Part shown: positions 47,732-56,747 of the stretch, one piece after another
Numbering within the stretch: position 1 is the stretch's first letter
How the letters are laid out: each line of letters starts with the position of its first letter
Source of the DNA: Candidatus Binatia bacterium
Lineage (GTDB): Bacteria > Desulfobacterota > Binatia > HRBIN30
Direction of reading: 5' to 3'
Length of the DNA: 64,000 bases
Assembly (NCBI GenBank): GCA_937925685.1
Contig: CALAMI010000005.1
Location: forward strand, 124,001-188,000
The notes under the pieces: generated by a model
What the model saw: only the letters and a program-made list of their open reading frames with translations
The model's database searches: none
What the model was told of the DNA's origin: nothing
Position numbers and translations under genes: made by a program

Positions 47732-50401
47732 TTGTGCTCCGTTGTGCAGAAGAACCCGCGATCTCGCTTGTTTTGGTACCTTTGGCTCTCGCTCGCGTGG
47801 CCGAGCTTAGTTTTGTTCCCGGTGCGCCTGCTGGGACAACCCTTTTGCTTGGGTGATTTAGACGCCGACGGCGTCATCACCGCAAGCGATTTGGGCTTGC
47901 TTCAGGAGCTGTTGTTTGACGAGCAACGCATTCGCCTCATCGGCCATCTTGCCGACACGAACTACGACGGTGAGGTCGGCGCGGCGGACTTGGTTGCGCT
48001 GCTGCGCCGGTGGGGTGCGCCCTGCGCAAGCGTGAGCCCGACACCGCGGCCATCTTTGACGCCTACAGCCACGCGAACAGCTTTGAGCCCCTCGCCGTCG
48101 CTTTCGTCCCCTGTGTCCACGCGCACTGCCACGCCGACACCCACGCAAACAGCCACCGCCACGCCCACACGGACCCCCACAGCAGTGTGTACCGTGCAAC
48201 GTCTCGCCGTCGATAGCTTCGTCGACGGGGCTTTGACGCCGGGCGACTGTGAACGACTCGTTGCGGGTACGCGTCGTGTCGTCGATGCATACGAAATCGT
48301 TTCGGTACCCGGCCGAGCCATTCGGGTCGAACTCTCCAACCTGGGCGGCGGCTTTACTGCACCTTGGGTCGCGGTGGTCGACTTCAACGGTCAATTCGGC
48401 TTTGGCCAAGGTCGGCCGCCGGTGGAGTGGACCGCAGTTGCCGGGCAACCATACTTGGTTTTCGTCACGTCGGACGTTAGTCAGCCGCAGGAAACGGGAA
48501 CGTACCGTTTGCGGGCGATCAGCCGGCCCTGCCCGACGCCGCGGGCGATCAACTTGAGCGTCGGATTCAGTCTATCCAACTTGCGCTTGAGCGGTAGCGA
48601 TTGTGCGGACCCAGCGAACTTCGGGACCGACGGGCGTGTGGAGCCCGTACACACCTACACGTTTCAAGTGAACAGCGTTCCGACTCAGGTCGACATCGTG
48701 ATGCGTCAACTGATCGAAGACGATCCACTCGACCCAACGTTGGTGCTCCTCGGACCAGACGGGGTCGAGGCGGTGCCCCCTGATCAAATGGACGATGCCG
48801 CTGGCGGCCCGTTCGGTGTGGACGCTGGCGCAAGATTTCTGGCGATCCGGCCGGGCACGTACACGTTGATTGCTGGCGGAGGGGAAGGGCGTTACTCTTT
48901 GGTCGTTAGCTCTCCGCGGTGCCCGGCGACTAGCTTGTCCAACATCCCTTCCGATCGGCCACTGCTGTGCCCCGGTCAGGCAGGTCCGGGGTGCCAGGGA
49001 ACCCTTTACGGTAGCCGTATGGGTGGCACCTGTGGTGCGCCTCTGCCGGTGTTTTCCGACGAGGAAGCGCCGATTATGCTTGCGGGGGCTAACGCCTACA
49101 CCTTCACGGGCCAACGTGGGGAGTTGTTCAGTGTCGGGCTGGAGGTGGAGAGCGACGATGGATACGCACTTCTGTTGGGGCCATCGAGCGATGGCAACCC
49201 AATTGTCGCCTACGAATCCACGGTGCTCTCCAATACCACGATCACCCAGCTTTCCGCTCCGTTGATTCGTACGGGCACCTACACATTGTTGCTCGGCAAC
49301 GTCAGCCCGTTAAGTCCCCCAGATTCGAGCGTCGGTGATCCCGGCGACGTGCTTCCCTACCGGTTCTATGCGCAAAAGTGCCTTCCGGCAGGAGTGATCA
49401 GCCCGGGCAGCGGACAAAGCCTACAGTCTTCGTTTCGAGTGACCGATTGCCTGGGTTCGGGGCAAACTCCCCATCGAATTTACATTGTCCCTGGACAAGC
49501 GGGTCAATTCCTCACCGTGGAAATGGAGGGAGACGACACCTTGGACCCGGCTTTACGACTGTGGGCGCCGGATGGCTCGGTGAGCGAAAACGATGACGAT
49601 CCGTTCGGCGACGAACGGCTGGCACGAGTGTCGCGGGTTTTGCAGGAGAGTGGGGATTATTTGCTCGAGGTTTACGCCTCACGCGCGGACGGAGAATTCG
49701 ATTTCACGGCTTTCAACACATTCGTCGTGCGCGCTCGCGGGTGTGTCACCCAGCAACTCCAGCCAGGTATTCACGGCTTGGGATTTGGCGACCAGGATTG
49801 CCAGCTCGCATCGGGTCAGAAGTATAAGGTTCTCACTTGGCAATCCAGTGAAGGAGCGCAGGTGGCGAGCTTTTCTGTGAGTGATGGTGTGTGCTTACAA
49901 GCGTTGCTGCCCAACGGCGAGGCCATTCCCGCTTACTCCTGCGCGACTGGTTTGCTCGAAGTTCCGATGGTGCGAGAGGGCACTTATGCCCTGATGGTGG
50001 CCTCGGAGCTTGGCGAAGCTCCGGCCTCGTTTGTGTTGTCGTTTCGCCGGTGCCCTTTGGCTCGCACGGTGACCTCCGGCGAGAGGATTGCCGGAACTTT
50101 GGGGTTGTCGAATTGCCTGGCAGCAGATGGTGTCAGGGCCGACTGGTATTGGCTCACTGCGGGGGAGAATTTGCTGCGCTTTAACCAGGGGATCGGCGGC
50201 TCGATCGAAAGCGCGTTCCCGGTGTTGACCGCCTTGACGGATGCGCTCGGCACCACGGAGAAATCCCAGATTTTCTCTGGCGATCCGGAGAGCATGCTCC
50301 GTATACCTCGTGGGAACCGGAGCGCGCTGCTGCGCGTCCGCTCTACAGGGACAAACGGGCCGTACACCTTGGTCGTCGATCCGACGACCAAACGCCAGTG
50401 A
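47732..50401 (+). CDS. Exported protein with dockerin-like repeats, Thr/Pro linker and six PPC-like domains
   Basis: A protein of about 889 residues. The start is TTG at 47732 or GTG at 47744, followed by a signal peptide ending near LLGQPFC. Two dockerin type I-like calcium repeats come first: DLDADGVITASDL and DTNYDGEVGAADL. A ~50-residue Thr/Pro/Ser linker follows, then six similar blocks of ~100-125 residues. Each block opens with a Cys pair, with aromatic strands such as YTFQV and RIYIVPGQAGQFLTVEM, as in pre-peptidase C-terminal (PPC) domains. No catalytic centre is seen. It is probably a large surface or secreted adhesion protein. It starts the envelope gene island. Confidence 0.75.
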   Translation: MCSVVQKNPRSRLFWYLWLSLAWPSLVLFPVRLLGQPFCLGDLDADGVITASDLGLLQELLFDEQRIRLIGHLADTNYDGEVGAADLVALLRRWGAPCASVSPTPRPSLTPTATRTALSPSPSLSSPVSTRTATPTPTQTATATPTRTPTAVCTVQRLAVDSFVDGALTPGDCERLVAGTRRVVDAYEIVSVPGRAIRVELSNLGGGFTAPWVAVVDFNGQFGFGQGRPPVEWTAVAGQPYLVFVTSDVSQPQETGTYRLRAISRPCPTPRAINLSVGFSLSNLRLSGSDCADPANFGTDGRVEPVHTYTFQVNSVPTQVDIVMRQLIEDDPLDPTLVLLGPDGVEAVPPDQMDDAAGGPFGVDAGARFLAIRPGTYTLIAGGGEGRYSLVVSSPRCPATSLSNIPSDRPLLCPGQAGPGCQGTLYGSRMGGTCGAPLPVFSDEEAPIMLAGANAYTFTGQRGELFSVGLEVESDDGYALLLGPSSDGNPIVAYESTVLSNTTITQLSAPLIRTGTYTLLLGNVSPLSPPDSSVGDPGDVLPYRFYAQKCLPAGVISPGSGQSLQSSFRVTDCLGSGQTPHRIYIVPGQAGQFLTVEMEGDDTLDPALRLWAPDGSVSENDDDPFGDERLARVSRVLQESGDYLLEVYASRADGEFDFTAFNTFVVRARGCVTQQLQPGIHGLGFGDQDCQLASGQKYKVLTWQSSEGAQVASFSVSDGVCLQALLPNGEAIPAYSCATGLLEVPMVREGTYALMVASELGEAPASFVLSFRRCPLARTVTSGERIAGTLGLSNCLAADGVRADWYWLTAGENLLRFNQGIGGSIESAFPVLTALTDALGTTEKSQIFSGDPESMLRIPRGNRSALLRVRSTGTNGPYTLVVDPTTKRQ

Positions 50402-50511
50402 GGGGTGGGTCAGGCTGCTCGTCGATGCGCGGCCACGAGGTGAGGCGTGGAGCGCGGTCGCAGGCTTCCGAAGATGAAGATTGCTTGTGCGGCTTGACCA
50501 GGTGATTTCGG

Positions 50512-53511
50512 TTGGTGTATGTGGCCCGTTTGGAGGTTGTATTGCGGGGAGTGCTGCGAACTTGGGGTTGGGGTTGGGTTGCTGAGGTCGCTAGCCTGTT
50601 TGCCATCGTGGCCGCGGGTTGCGGAGGTGGTTCTGCCCCGGTTAACGACGGCGAGTTAAGGCTAGAAACCCGTTGGGAAACAGCCGCGCCGGCACGGGCT
50701 CAAAGGTTTCGACCGCGGGTCTTCGAGGGCACGACAGAGCTGCCTCCGAGCGTCAGTACAGTAGAAATTCGTGTCGGCGACCGCGTGCAAACGGTCGACC
50801 CGACGCAAAGCCGTACCGTGCTCTTCCGCGGACTCCCTCCCGGCCCAGTCGGAATTGAGGTGCGCGGCTGGGACGTTCCCTTCTCCGAGCGCGAGCGAAT
50901 TGCGCAGTTCCGGTTGCCACCCGCTTTCTTGGGAGGGGCGAGTGCCACAGTGGTGGCTGGCCGCACGGCAACGGTTGAGGTAGATATGCTTGCACAGCCG
51001 TTTGTGACCCAACTGGAGCCGCCTCCTGGGGCCAGTGGCGTGTCCCGCCAACCGATGATCCAGTTTCTTTTAGCCACAGCGGTTGGCACGTTGGATATCG
51101 AGAGTCTCAACGTCACAGTTAACGGGCGAACTGTGGTGCGCTCGGGCATAGGGCTCGGCGCCGACTTGGATGCATGCGATGACAGCAGCGGGGAGCCGGA
51201 GTTGTGGTGTACATCGGGAGGAAACAAGCGACTCGTCGGATTGATCGTTCGCTTTCAGCCCGACGAGCCTCTGGCAGCCGAGACGGAGGTTGCGGTAACC
51301 ATGGAAATCCGCTCCCTTACGCACCCACAGCGTCGGCTTGCATTCTCTTATAGTTTTCGCACCGGGGTGATTTTGCCCTCACCCACGCCGACGGAAACCC
51401 CGCTGCCCCCAGAGACGCCGACTCCGACACCCTCAGCGACCTTCCTGCCCACCGTGACGAGCACGGCGACGAGTTCTCCTTCCCCCACGCCAACCGGGCC
51501 GTTCACCGCTACACCGAGCACCACTTTCACCGCAACACAAACTGTGAGTCCGACCGCGACCGAAACGGAAACCCCGACAGCGACAAAAACGGCAACGGAG
51601 ACGGCGACACCCACGGAGACCGAAACGCCGACGGCTACCGAGACGCCAACGGGAACGGCGACCGAGACCGCGACCGCAACGCCGACGGAGTCCCCATCGC
51701 CGACAGATACTCCATCTCCAAGTCCCACGGCGACGTGGACGGAAACCGGAACGCCGACTGTCACGGAGACACCAAGCGCAACCGCAACGGAAACTCCGAC
51801 GGCGTCTCCATCTTTCACGCCCACAGATACTGCTTCACCAAGCCCGACGGCAACGCCCAGCGAAACTTACACCCCCACAGAAACCCCGACGCCGACAAGC
51901 ACGACCACCGACACCGCCACACCGAGCACAACCGCCACACCGACCTTGACTCCCACCGCGACCGACTCTCCCACACCGACCATGACACCATCGGTTACTC
52001 ATACGCCGACTGAAACGGCTACTGCTACGGTTACGGACACTCCGACGGAGACCGCCACGCCCACAGAGACTCGCACGCCAACGCAGACGCCAACCGAGAC
52101 GGCTACGCCTACCCGAACTGCCACGAGTTCCCCCTCGCCGACCGCAACCGAAACGCCGACACCATCGACAACTCCCACGCCCACGGACACTCCCACGGCA
52201 ACGGAGACTCCAACAGAGACTGCCACGGCTACTCACACCGCCACCCCTACAGAGACGCCAACCCCCACGCCGACTTTGACACCCACCGTCACATCGACGT
52301 CGACCTTAACACCAACCCAGACAGCGACCCCCTCGGACACCCCAACGCAAACGCCCACAGAGACGCCAACCGCGACGGATACTCCGACATTGACGCCAAC
52401 GGCAACGGCCACGTTCACGGAAACACCGACGCCGACAGCGACCGAAACACCGACAGAAACTCCCTCGCCGACCCCGACCTCTACCCCCTCAGCAACGCCC
52501 ACGGAGACACCGACCTCATCACCCACACCGACGGCCACCTTCACCGCAACTGTCACACCCACACCGACAGCGACACCAACAGTGACGCCGACGGCGACAC
52601 CAGTACCTTTGGTGTTCGTCACCAACTCGGGAGCCGGCTCCGTTTCTCTCGTCGATGCAGCGACGGGTAACGTCGTGGGCACAACCGTGGTGGGATCGAG
52701 TCCTTTAGGGGTTGCCGTTGACGCCTCGGGAGGACGGGCCTACATCACGAACAATTTGAGCGCACAGCTTTCGATCCTCGACGGTGGAACGGGGGCACTG
52801 TTACGCACCGTGGAGCTGGGCGCTGGTTTGCGGCCGCTTGGTGTGGCTGTGACTGCTGATGGCGGCAAGGTGTTGGTGGCCATTCAGCTTCCGGCCACGT
52901 TGCGTCGTCTGGCGGTGTACGACACCGTTGCTGATCGCTTGCGTGAGGTCACGGTGGGGAATAGTCCGACCGGAGTAGCGACGCACCCGCGGTCAGCTGT
53001 TGCCTACGTGACGAATCAGTTGAGCAACACCGTTTCGGTGGTTGATACGGCCGCGGAAACTGTAGTGACCACGTTGAGCGGATTCAACCAGCCCTTTGCT
53101 GTTGCCGTGAACGCCGCGGGTACGCGGCTTTACGTGACCAACTTAGGGGACAATACCGTTCGAGAAATCGACACCTCCACGTTACAGACAGTTTGGACCT
53201 ATACTGTCTTACCTCGGCCCTTTGGGATTGCCGTCCGTCCTCAAGGCGATCGCGTGTACGTGTCGAATATCGATAACCGGCGAGTATCGGTGCTCGATAC
53301 TAACACGCGAAGCGTCAGTACGATTTTGGTGGGACGCAGTCCATGGGGGGTCTCCGTAGACCCGAGTGGAAGCCGCGTGTTCGTCGCCAACTTTGAAGAC
53401 AACACGGTTTCCCTTGTCGATGCGGGCGGCAACACCGTGGTTCAAACGGTCGCGGTACAGCAGGCTCCAGTAGCCTTTGGCATTTTCGTGCGACCTGGTG
53501 CGGCCCCTTGA
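50512..53511 (+). CDS. Lipoprotein with ~410-residue Thr/Pro stalk and C-terminal YVTN beta-propeller
   Basis: A 999-residue protein. The signal peptide ends in the lipobox IVAAGC (Cys37), followed by Gly-rich residues. Residues ~45-285 carry carbohydrate-binding or Ig-like folds: [17 protein letters not shown], then a Big_5/SbsA-type segment ([26 protein letters not shown]). Residues ~287-697 are an uninterrupted Thr/Pro/Ser/Glu stretch of TETPT and TATPT units. The last ~300 residues form a YVTN-type propeller of six or seven blades ([39 protein letters not shown]). TTG at 50512 or GTG at 50515 follows AGGTG. This is a stalk-and-head surface lipoprotein, perhaps glycosylated on the stalk. 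Confidence 0.82.
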   Translation: MVYVARLEVVLRGVLRTWGWGWVAEVASLFAIVAAGCGGGSAPVNDGELRLETRWETAAPARAQRFRPRVFEGTTELPPSVSTVEIRVGDRVQTVDPTQSRTVLFRGLPPGPVGIEVRGWDVPFSERERIAQFRLPPAFLGGASATVVAGRTATVEVDMLAQPFVTQLEPPPGASGVSRQPMIQFLLATAVGTLDIESLNVTVNGRTVVRSGIGLGADLDACDDSSGEPELWCTSGGNKRLVGLIVRFQPDEPLAAETEVAVTMEIRSLTHPQRRLAFSYSFRTGVILPSPTPTETPLPPETPTPTPSATFLPTVTSTATSSPSPTPTGPFTATPSTTFTATQTVSPTATETETPTATKTATETATPTETETPTATETPTGTATETATATPTESPSPTDTPSPSPTATWTETGTPTVTETPSATATETPTASPSFTPTDTASPSPTATPSETYTPTETPTPTSTTTDTATPSTTATPTLTPTATDSPTPTMTPSVTHTPTETATATVTDTPTETATPTETRTPTQTPTETATPTRTATSSPSPTATETPTPSTTPTPTDTPTATETPTETATATHTATPTETPTPTPTLTPTVTSTSTLTPTQTATPSDTPTQTPTETPTATDTPTLTPTATATFTETPTPTATETPTETPSPTPTSTPSATPTETPTSSPTPTATFTATVTPTPTATPTVTPTATPVPLVFVTNSGAGSVSLVDAATGNVVGTTVVGSSPLGVAVDASGGRAYITNNLSAQLSILDGGTGALLRTVELGAGLRPLGVAVTADGGKVLVAIQLPATLRRLAVYDTVADRLREVTVGNSPTGVATHPRSAVAYVTNQLSNTVSVVDTAAETVVTTLSGFNQPFAVAVNAAGTRLYVTNLGDNTVREIDTSTLQTVWTYTVLPRPFGIAVRPQGDRVYVSNIDNRRVSVLDTNTRSVSTILVGRSPWGVSVDPSGSRVFVANFEDNTVSLVDAGGNTVVQTVAVQQAPVAFGIFVRPGAAP
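51370..52606. repeat. Low-complexity Thr/Pro-coding repeat tract
   Basis: About 1.2 kb of degenerate ACN-CCN-rich sequence encodes the stalk of the YVTN lipoprotein (units such as TETPT, TATPT, TPSPT). Individual units vary in length and third bases, so it is not a perfect tandem array. Length variation between strains is likely. On the reverse strand it produces misleading Val/Gly/Ser-rich open frames. Confidence 0.85.
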
Positions 53512-53524
53512 AGCGGAGTGAACG

Positions 53525-55066
53525 ATGACGTGGTGGCGGTTAAGCAAACGCGGCTCGGCGCTGATAGCAGTCACGTTCGCGTTATGGGTGGGTGCCGGGC
53601 TCGCTCGGGCCGACGTGAATGCGCACGTTGCTTTCGCTCGCGGTCTCGTGGCTTTTCACGGCGCCCAATGGAATGAGGCCATCGCTGCCTTCGGTCGAGC
53701 GCTCGAAGCCGACAGCAAAGATGCACGGGCACGCTATTACCGCGGGCTAGCCCGGGCTCGGGCGGGCGACACCGCCGGCGCAATTGTGGATTTGGAGCAG
53801 GCGCTTCGGGATCAGCCGGATTTGCCGCACGCGTGGTTGGACCTCGGGATTGCGTACTTGAGTGCCGGGCGCCTCGACGATGCAAGAGCGGCACTGGAGC
53901 GGGCGGTCGAACGCGGTCACGAGCGGCACGTGGCCGAGTTTTTCCTTGGCTTAGTCAAATACCGGTTAGGAGAATATGCAGCGGCCAGCGAACTCTTCCG
54001 CCAAGCCCAAGCGGACCCCGAAGTGCGGCTCCCTGCGACCTATTACGCAGCGTTACTGGCAGAACGTCAAGGCAGACCTGAAAACGCTCGCCCCTTGCTC
54101 GAAGTGGTTGCACGTGAGGCTGCTGGGGTGGAGATCGGCGAAGCTGCTGCGCAGTATCTAGCCGGGACTGACTCGGGGCTGACCCCGTCGGGCGAGCACC
54201 GCTGGAGGGCTGCTGCCCGATTGAGTTTCGAGTACGACTCGAACGTTACCCTTGGGCCCAGCAGTGTCACGGTTTTTGCGCCTCGGGATGTGACCGAAAA
54301 GGCAGATGGGCGGGCGGTGATTGTGGCGGGATTGCGGTATCGCTTTGTCGACGCGGCATCATTCAACTTGGTTGGAGGATACGAAGTCTCGCAAAGTTTG
54401 CACTTCGATTTGAGGCGTTTCGATCTCCAGGGCCATCGCTTGAGCGTGGCGTTGGCTTCACCGGCTAACCGTTGGTCATGGGGCGTGGGTACGGAATACA
54501 ATTTCTTCGCTTTGGACTATCGAACATTTTTCCACGAGGCATTGGTTACGCCGTGGGCAGCGTTGCCATGGTCAGAGAATGTGGCAACGCAAGCATTCGT
54601 GAGTGTTCGTGGGCGCGACTTTCTGCGGGCCCCGTACGACCCCGGCCGCGACGCGTGGCTGTACGCACCTGGCCTGCGACAGTATTTTTCGCTGGGTGGT
54701 GCAAACCGCCTCCTGGGGATCGGTTACCGGTACGAAATCGAGGACACAGTTTCGAGCGGTCCTCAGGGCCGCGCCTTTGCTTACAAAGGACATTTGCTCG
54801 ATGCCGACCTGCGGTGGTCGTTGGCGGATGCGGTTTACGCGGAGGCTGCGTACGTGTACCGCCGGCACGATTACGACAATCGCGAAAGCGGCTTTGGAGT
54901 GCGTCGGCAGGACGATGCACATGAGTTCGCCCTCGGTTTCAGCTATCAGCTCACGGACCATTGGGCGTGGACCATTGGTTACATAGGCCAGAGACACGAG
55001 TCTAACGTGGCGCTGTTCGAATACGATCGCCACGTCGTTTCCACGGGGACTCAGGTTGTGTTCTAA
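53525..55066 (+). CDS. TPR-repeat plus outer-membrane beta-barrel protein
   Basis: A 513-residue exported protein. The signal peptide is RGSALIAVTFALWVGAGLARA. Residues ~32-215 contain about five TPR repeats (AFGRALEADSKDARARYYRG, HAWLDLGIAYLSAGRLDDA). Residues ~225-513 form an alternating-strand barrel (ARLSFEYDSNVTLG, LRYRFVDAASFNLVGGYEV) and end VSTGTQVVF, with the terminal Phe typical of outer-membrane barrels. The ATG at 53525 follows GGAG, 13 bases after the propeller lipoprotein. The TPR-plus-barrel layout resembles SLAM-like and curli/polysaccharide export proteins that place other proteins on the surface. The adjacent lipoprotein is a plausible client; that is inference. Confidence 0.8.
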   Translation: MTWWRLSKRGSALIAVTFALWVGAGLARADVNAHVAFARGLVAFHGAQWNEAIAAFGRALEADSKDARARYYRGLARARAGDTAGAIVDLEQALRDQPDLPHAWLDLGIAYLSAGRLDDARAALERAVERGHERHVAEFFLGLVKYRLGEYAAASELFRQAQADPEVRLPATYYAALLAERQGRPENARPLLEVVAREAAGVEIGEAAAQYLAGTDSGLTPSGEHRWRAAARLSFEYDSNVTLGPSSVTVFAPRDVTEKADGRAVIVAGLRYRFVDAASFNLVGGYEVSQSLHFDLRRFDLQGHRLSVALASPANRWSWGVGTEYNFFALDYRTFFHEALVTPWAALPWSENVATQAFVSVRGRDFLRAPYDPGRDAWLYAPGLRQYFSLGGANRLLGIGYRYEIEDTVSSGPQGRAFAYKGHLLDADLRWSLADAVYAEAAYVYRRHDYDNRESGFGVRRQDDAHEFALGFSYQLTDHWAWTIGYIGQRHESNVALFEYDRHVVSTGTQVVF

Positions 55067-55077
55067 GGAGAAAACCC

Positions 55078-55956
55078 ATGTCTGTTTTCGGGAACGCAGC
55101 CATTGTGGCTCTCGGGTTCGCGGTTGTGGCCTGGGGTAGGAGTGCTGCTGCAGAGCCGGCCAGCCGGTTCGCGGCAGTTCAGGGCGAAGTGCAATGGGTT
55201 CGGGCGAGTGGTCGCACCTCTGCTCAGGTCGGAGAGATCGTGAGCGTTGGAGATCGTATCCGTACTGGGACGGCTCAACGCGCCAAAATCCTCGTTCTGG
55301 ATGCAGCAGTGGTGGACATCGGCCCGAACACCGAGTTGGCCGTCGACGAGCTCAGCGCTGTCAGCGACCCTCCGCGATTCGAGTTCGCATTCCGTTTGTT
55401 CCAAGGGCGGGTCCTTTTGCGCACGACTTCGGCTTTTGCCCATGGGGCCTCGCATTGCCTGGTAGAAACCGGCACTGCCAGCATTTCCGTGCCCAGTGGA
55501 GAGGTGGTGGTTCGTTATGACCCTCAAGGTGAATTTACCGAAGCCGCTGTGCTCACTGGCGAGGCGGAAGTGACCGCAAAGGTCGAAGCCATGGCGGGTG
55601 GTCGGGTTGGTGTTGCCCAAGGCTTTGCCGTGCGCGTCCCCAAGGGGAGGCTACCGCAGGCGCCGGTCCAGTGGGGGCCGGAGCGGGTCCGTCAGTACGC
55701 CGAGGGGATCGAGCTTTTCGGTACGGGACGACGGGATGGGCTGAACGTACTACATCCCCTTACCCTAGGCCGCCTCCTCGATCCAGCCGATGCCGTTGGG
55801 AAGCGTCGAGCTCGAAGTTTAGTGGCCGAGGCTCCACAACGACCGCTGCCGGAACAAATGTCTGCAGACGTATACACGAACACACAACCGCTCGAAGTGT
55901 TTCAGGCATTCCCGCCGGGGCGCCCGCTCACGGGGGACGTGCGCGTGGATTTTTAA
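55078..55956 (+). CDS. FecR-domain exported protein
   Basis: A 292-residue protein with signal peptide NAAIVALGFAVVAWGRSAAA. A FecR domain follows: FAAVQGEVQWVRASGR, VSVGDRIRTGTAQRAKILVL, and LFQGRVLLRTTSAF, with VETGTASISVPSGEVVVRYD. Unlike classical FecR, there is no cytoplasmic anti-sigma segment or membrane helix, and no sigma factor or TonB receptor is adjacent, so it is not an iron regulator. The ATG at 55078 follows AAGGAG, 11 bases after the barrel protein. Stand-alone FecR domains often sit with TPR and barrel proteins; a periplasmic or surface scaffold role is likely. Confidence 0.85.
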   Translation: MSVFGNAAIVALGFAVVAWGRSAAAEPASRFAAVQGEVQWVRASGRTSAQVGEIVSVGDRIRTGTAQRAKILVLDAAVVDIGPNTELAVDELSAVSDPPRFEFAFRLFQGRVLLRTTSAFAHGASHCLVETGTASISVPSGEVVVRYDPQGEFTEAAVLTGEAEVTAKVEAMAGGRVGVAQGFAVRVPKGRLPQAPVQWGPERVRQYAEGIELFGTGRRDGLNVLHPLTLGRLLDPADAVGKRRARSLVAEAPQRPLPEQMSADVYTNTQPLEVFQAFPPGRPLTGDVRVDF

Positions 55957-56065
55957 AGCATTGTTGTAGAAATTCTCATGACCCTTTTGGCCTTGCAGGT
56001 ACGAAAATTTTGTGCAACAAGGGAGCCGTTGTCGGTTTGCCAAGTTGAGAGGAAGGAGAGAGAAG

Positions 56066-56317
56066 ATGCGAAATTCGCAATGGGCCTTGGCAATCGCAGG
56101 ACTTAGCTTCGCTGGGCTTGTCTCCGTGGGGTGTGCTGAGCGAAAGCCGGTGATTGACCCGAACATGGTGTCTCGCGTGGAATCAGCCGCAAGTCGGGCG
56201 GAGTCGGCCGCAAGCCAAGCCGAAGCGGCCGCGAAGCGTGCGGCCGATGCAGCTGCAAAGGCTGAGGCAGCCGCGGAGAAGGCCGCGAGTCGATTCAAAG
56301 GTCGGTTGGCAAAGTAG
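56066..56317 (+). CDS. Braun-type (Lpp/OprI-like) lipoprotein, copy 1
   Basis: An 83-residue lipoprotein. The ATG at 56066 follows GGAAGGAG. The signal peptide has lipobox VSVGC with Cys23. The mature part is one long Ala/Glu/Arg heptad coil (SRVESAASRAESAASQAEAA) that ends RLAK, with a C-terminal Lys as in Lpp and OprI, where that Lys is cross-linked to peptidoglycan. Length and composition match murein lipoproteins. It is followed by a paralogue and lies downstream of the FecR gene. Whether it is bound to peptidoglycan depends on an L,D-transpeptidase elsewhere in the genome. Confidence 0.8.
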   Translation: MRNSQWALAIAGLSFAGLVSVGCAERKPVIDPNMVSRVESAASRAESAASQAEAAAKRAADAAAKAEAAAEKAASRFKGRLAK

Positions 56318-56389
56318 CCACCGGGAGTTGGTTTGGTATCGGCGGATGCGGAGCGGGTGCTCCGGAAGTCAGCGAAGGAGGTGAAAACA

Positions 56390-56650
56390 ATGAAGTTTGG
56401 GATGCAAACGAAAGCTCTCGTAGCGATGGTAGCAGGCATTGCTGTGCTAGGTGTTGGCTCGGGCTGTGCCCGCAAAATGAGCGCCGAGGAACAAAACGCG
56501 GTTTCTCGGGTCGAGGCAGCTGCAAGCCGGGCGGAAAGTGCCGCGAGTCGTGCGGAGCAAGCAGCGCGCGCCGCAGCGGACGCTGCCAGCCGCGCCGAGG
56601 CAGCAGCAGCGAAGGCAGAAGCTATCTTTGCTAAAGGCGTCCGTAAGTAA
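56390..56650 (+). CDS. Braun-type (Lpp/OprI-like) lipoprotein, copy 2
   Basis: An 86-residue paralogue of the preceding gene. The ATG at 56390 follows AAGGAGGTG, a near-perfect ribosome site suited to high expression. The lipobox is VGSGC with Cys26. The coil (SRVEAAASRAESAASRAEQ) shares its register with copy 1, while the signal peptide and C-terminus differ (AKGVRK, ending like the YRK of E. coli Lpp). A strong intrinsic terminator follows within 35 bases. Tandem Lpp genes may give lipoproteins of slightly different length or regulation for outer-membrane tethering. Confidence 0.8.
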   Translation: MKFGMQTKALVAMVAGIAVLGVGSGCARKMSAEEQNAVSRVEAAASRAESAASRAEQAARAAADAASRAEAAAAKAEAIFAKGVRK

Positions 56651-56681
56651 GTTTGTTGCTCTGGTTCTTGAGCCACTGAGT

Positions 56682-56723
56682 GAGCACCCGGTGGCGTGGT
56701 TGCTGCCGGGTGCTCTTCTTTTT
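56682..56723 (+). terminator. Rho-independent terminator after the lipoprotein genes
   Basis: A perfect 10-bp GC-rich stem, GAGCACCCGG (56682-56691) and CCGGGTGCTC (56706-56715), with a 14-base loop, is followed by TTCTTTTT. It ends the plus-strand lipoprotein transcript, facing the convergent dehydrogenase gene. Confidence 0.9.
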
Positions 56724-56747
56724 CGAGCACAGGGTTCGGAGGGATCT

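Noticed and set aside
51370-52606. Possible CRISPR-like or tandem DNA array
   Set aside because: Units are degenerate and variable in length, there are no unique spacers, and the frame codes continuously.
51348-52682. Long minus-strand open frames rich in Val, Gly and Ser opposite the stalk
   Set aside because: They are the reverse complement of Thr/Pro codons (ACN CCN gives Val/Gly), with no ribosome site and no recognisable domain.
55078-55956. FecR gene as an iron-uptake sigma regulator
   Set aside because: No sigma factor, TonB receptor or anti-sigma segment is present, and the protein is fully exported.
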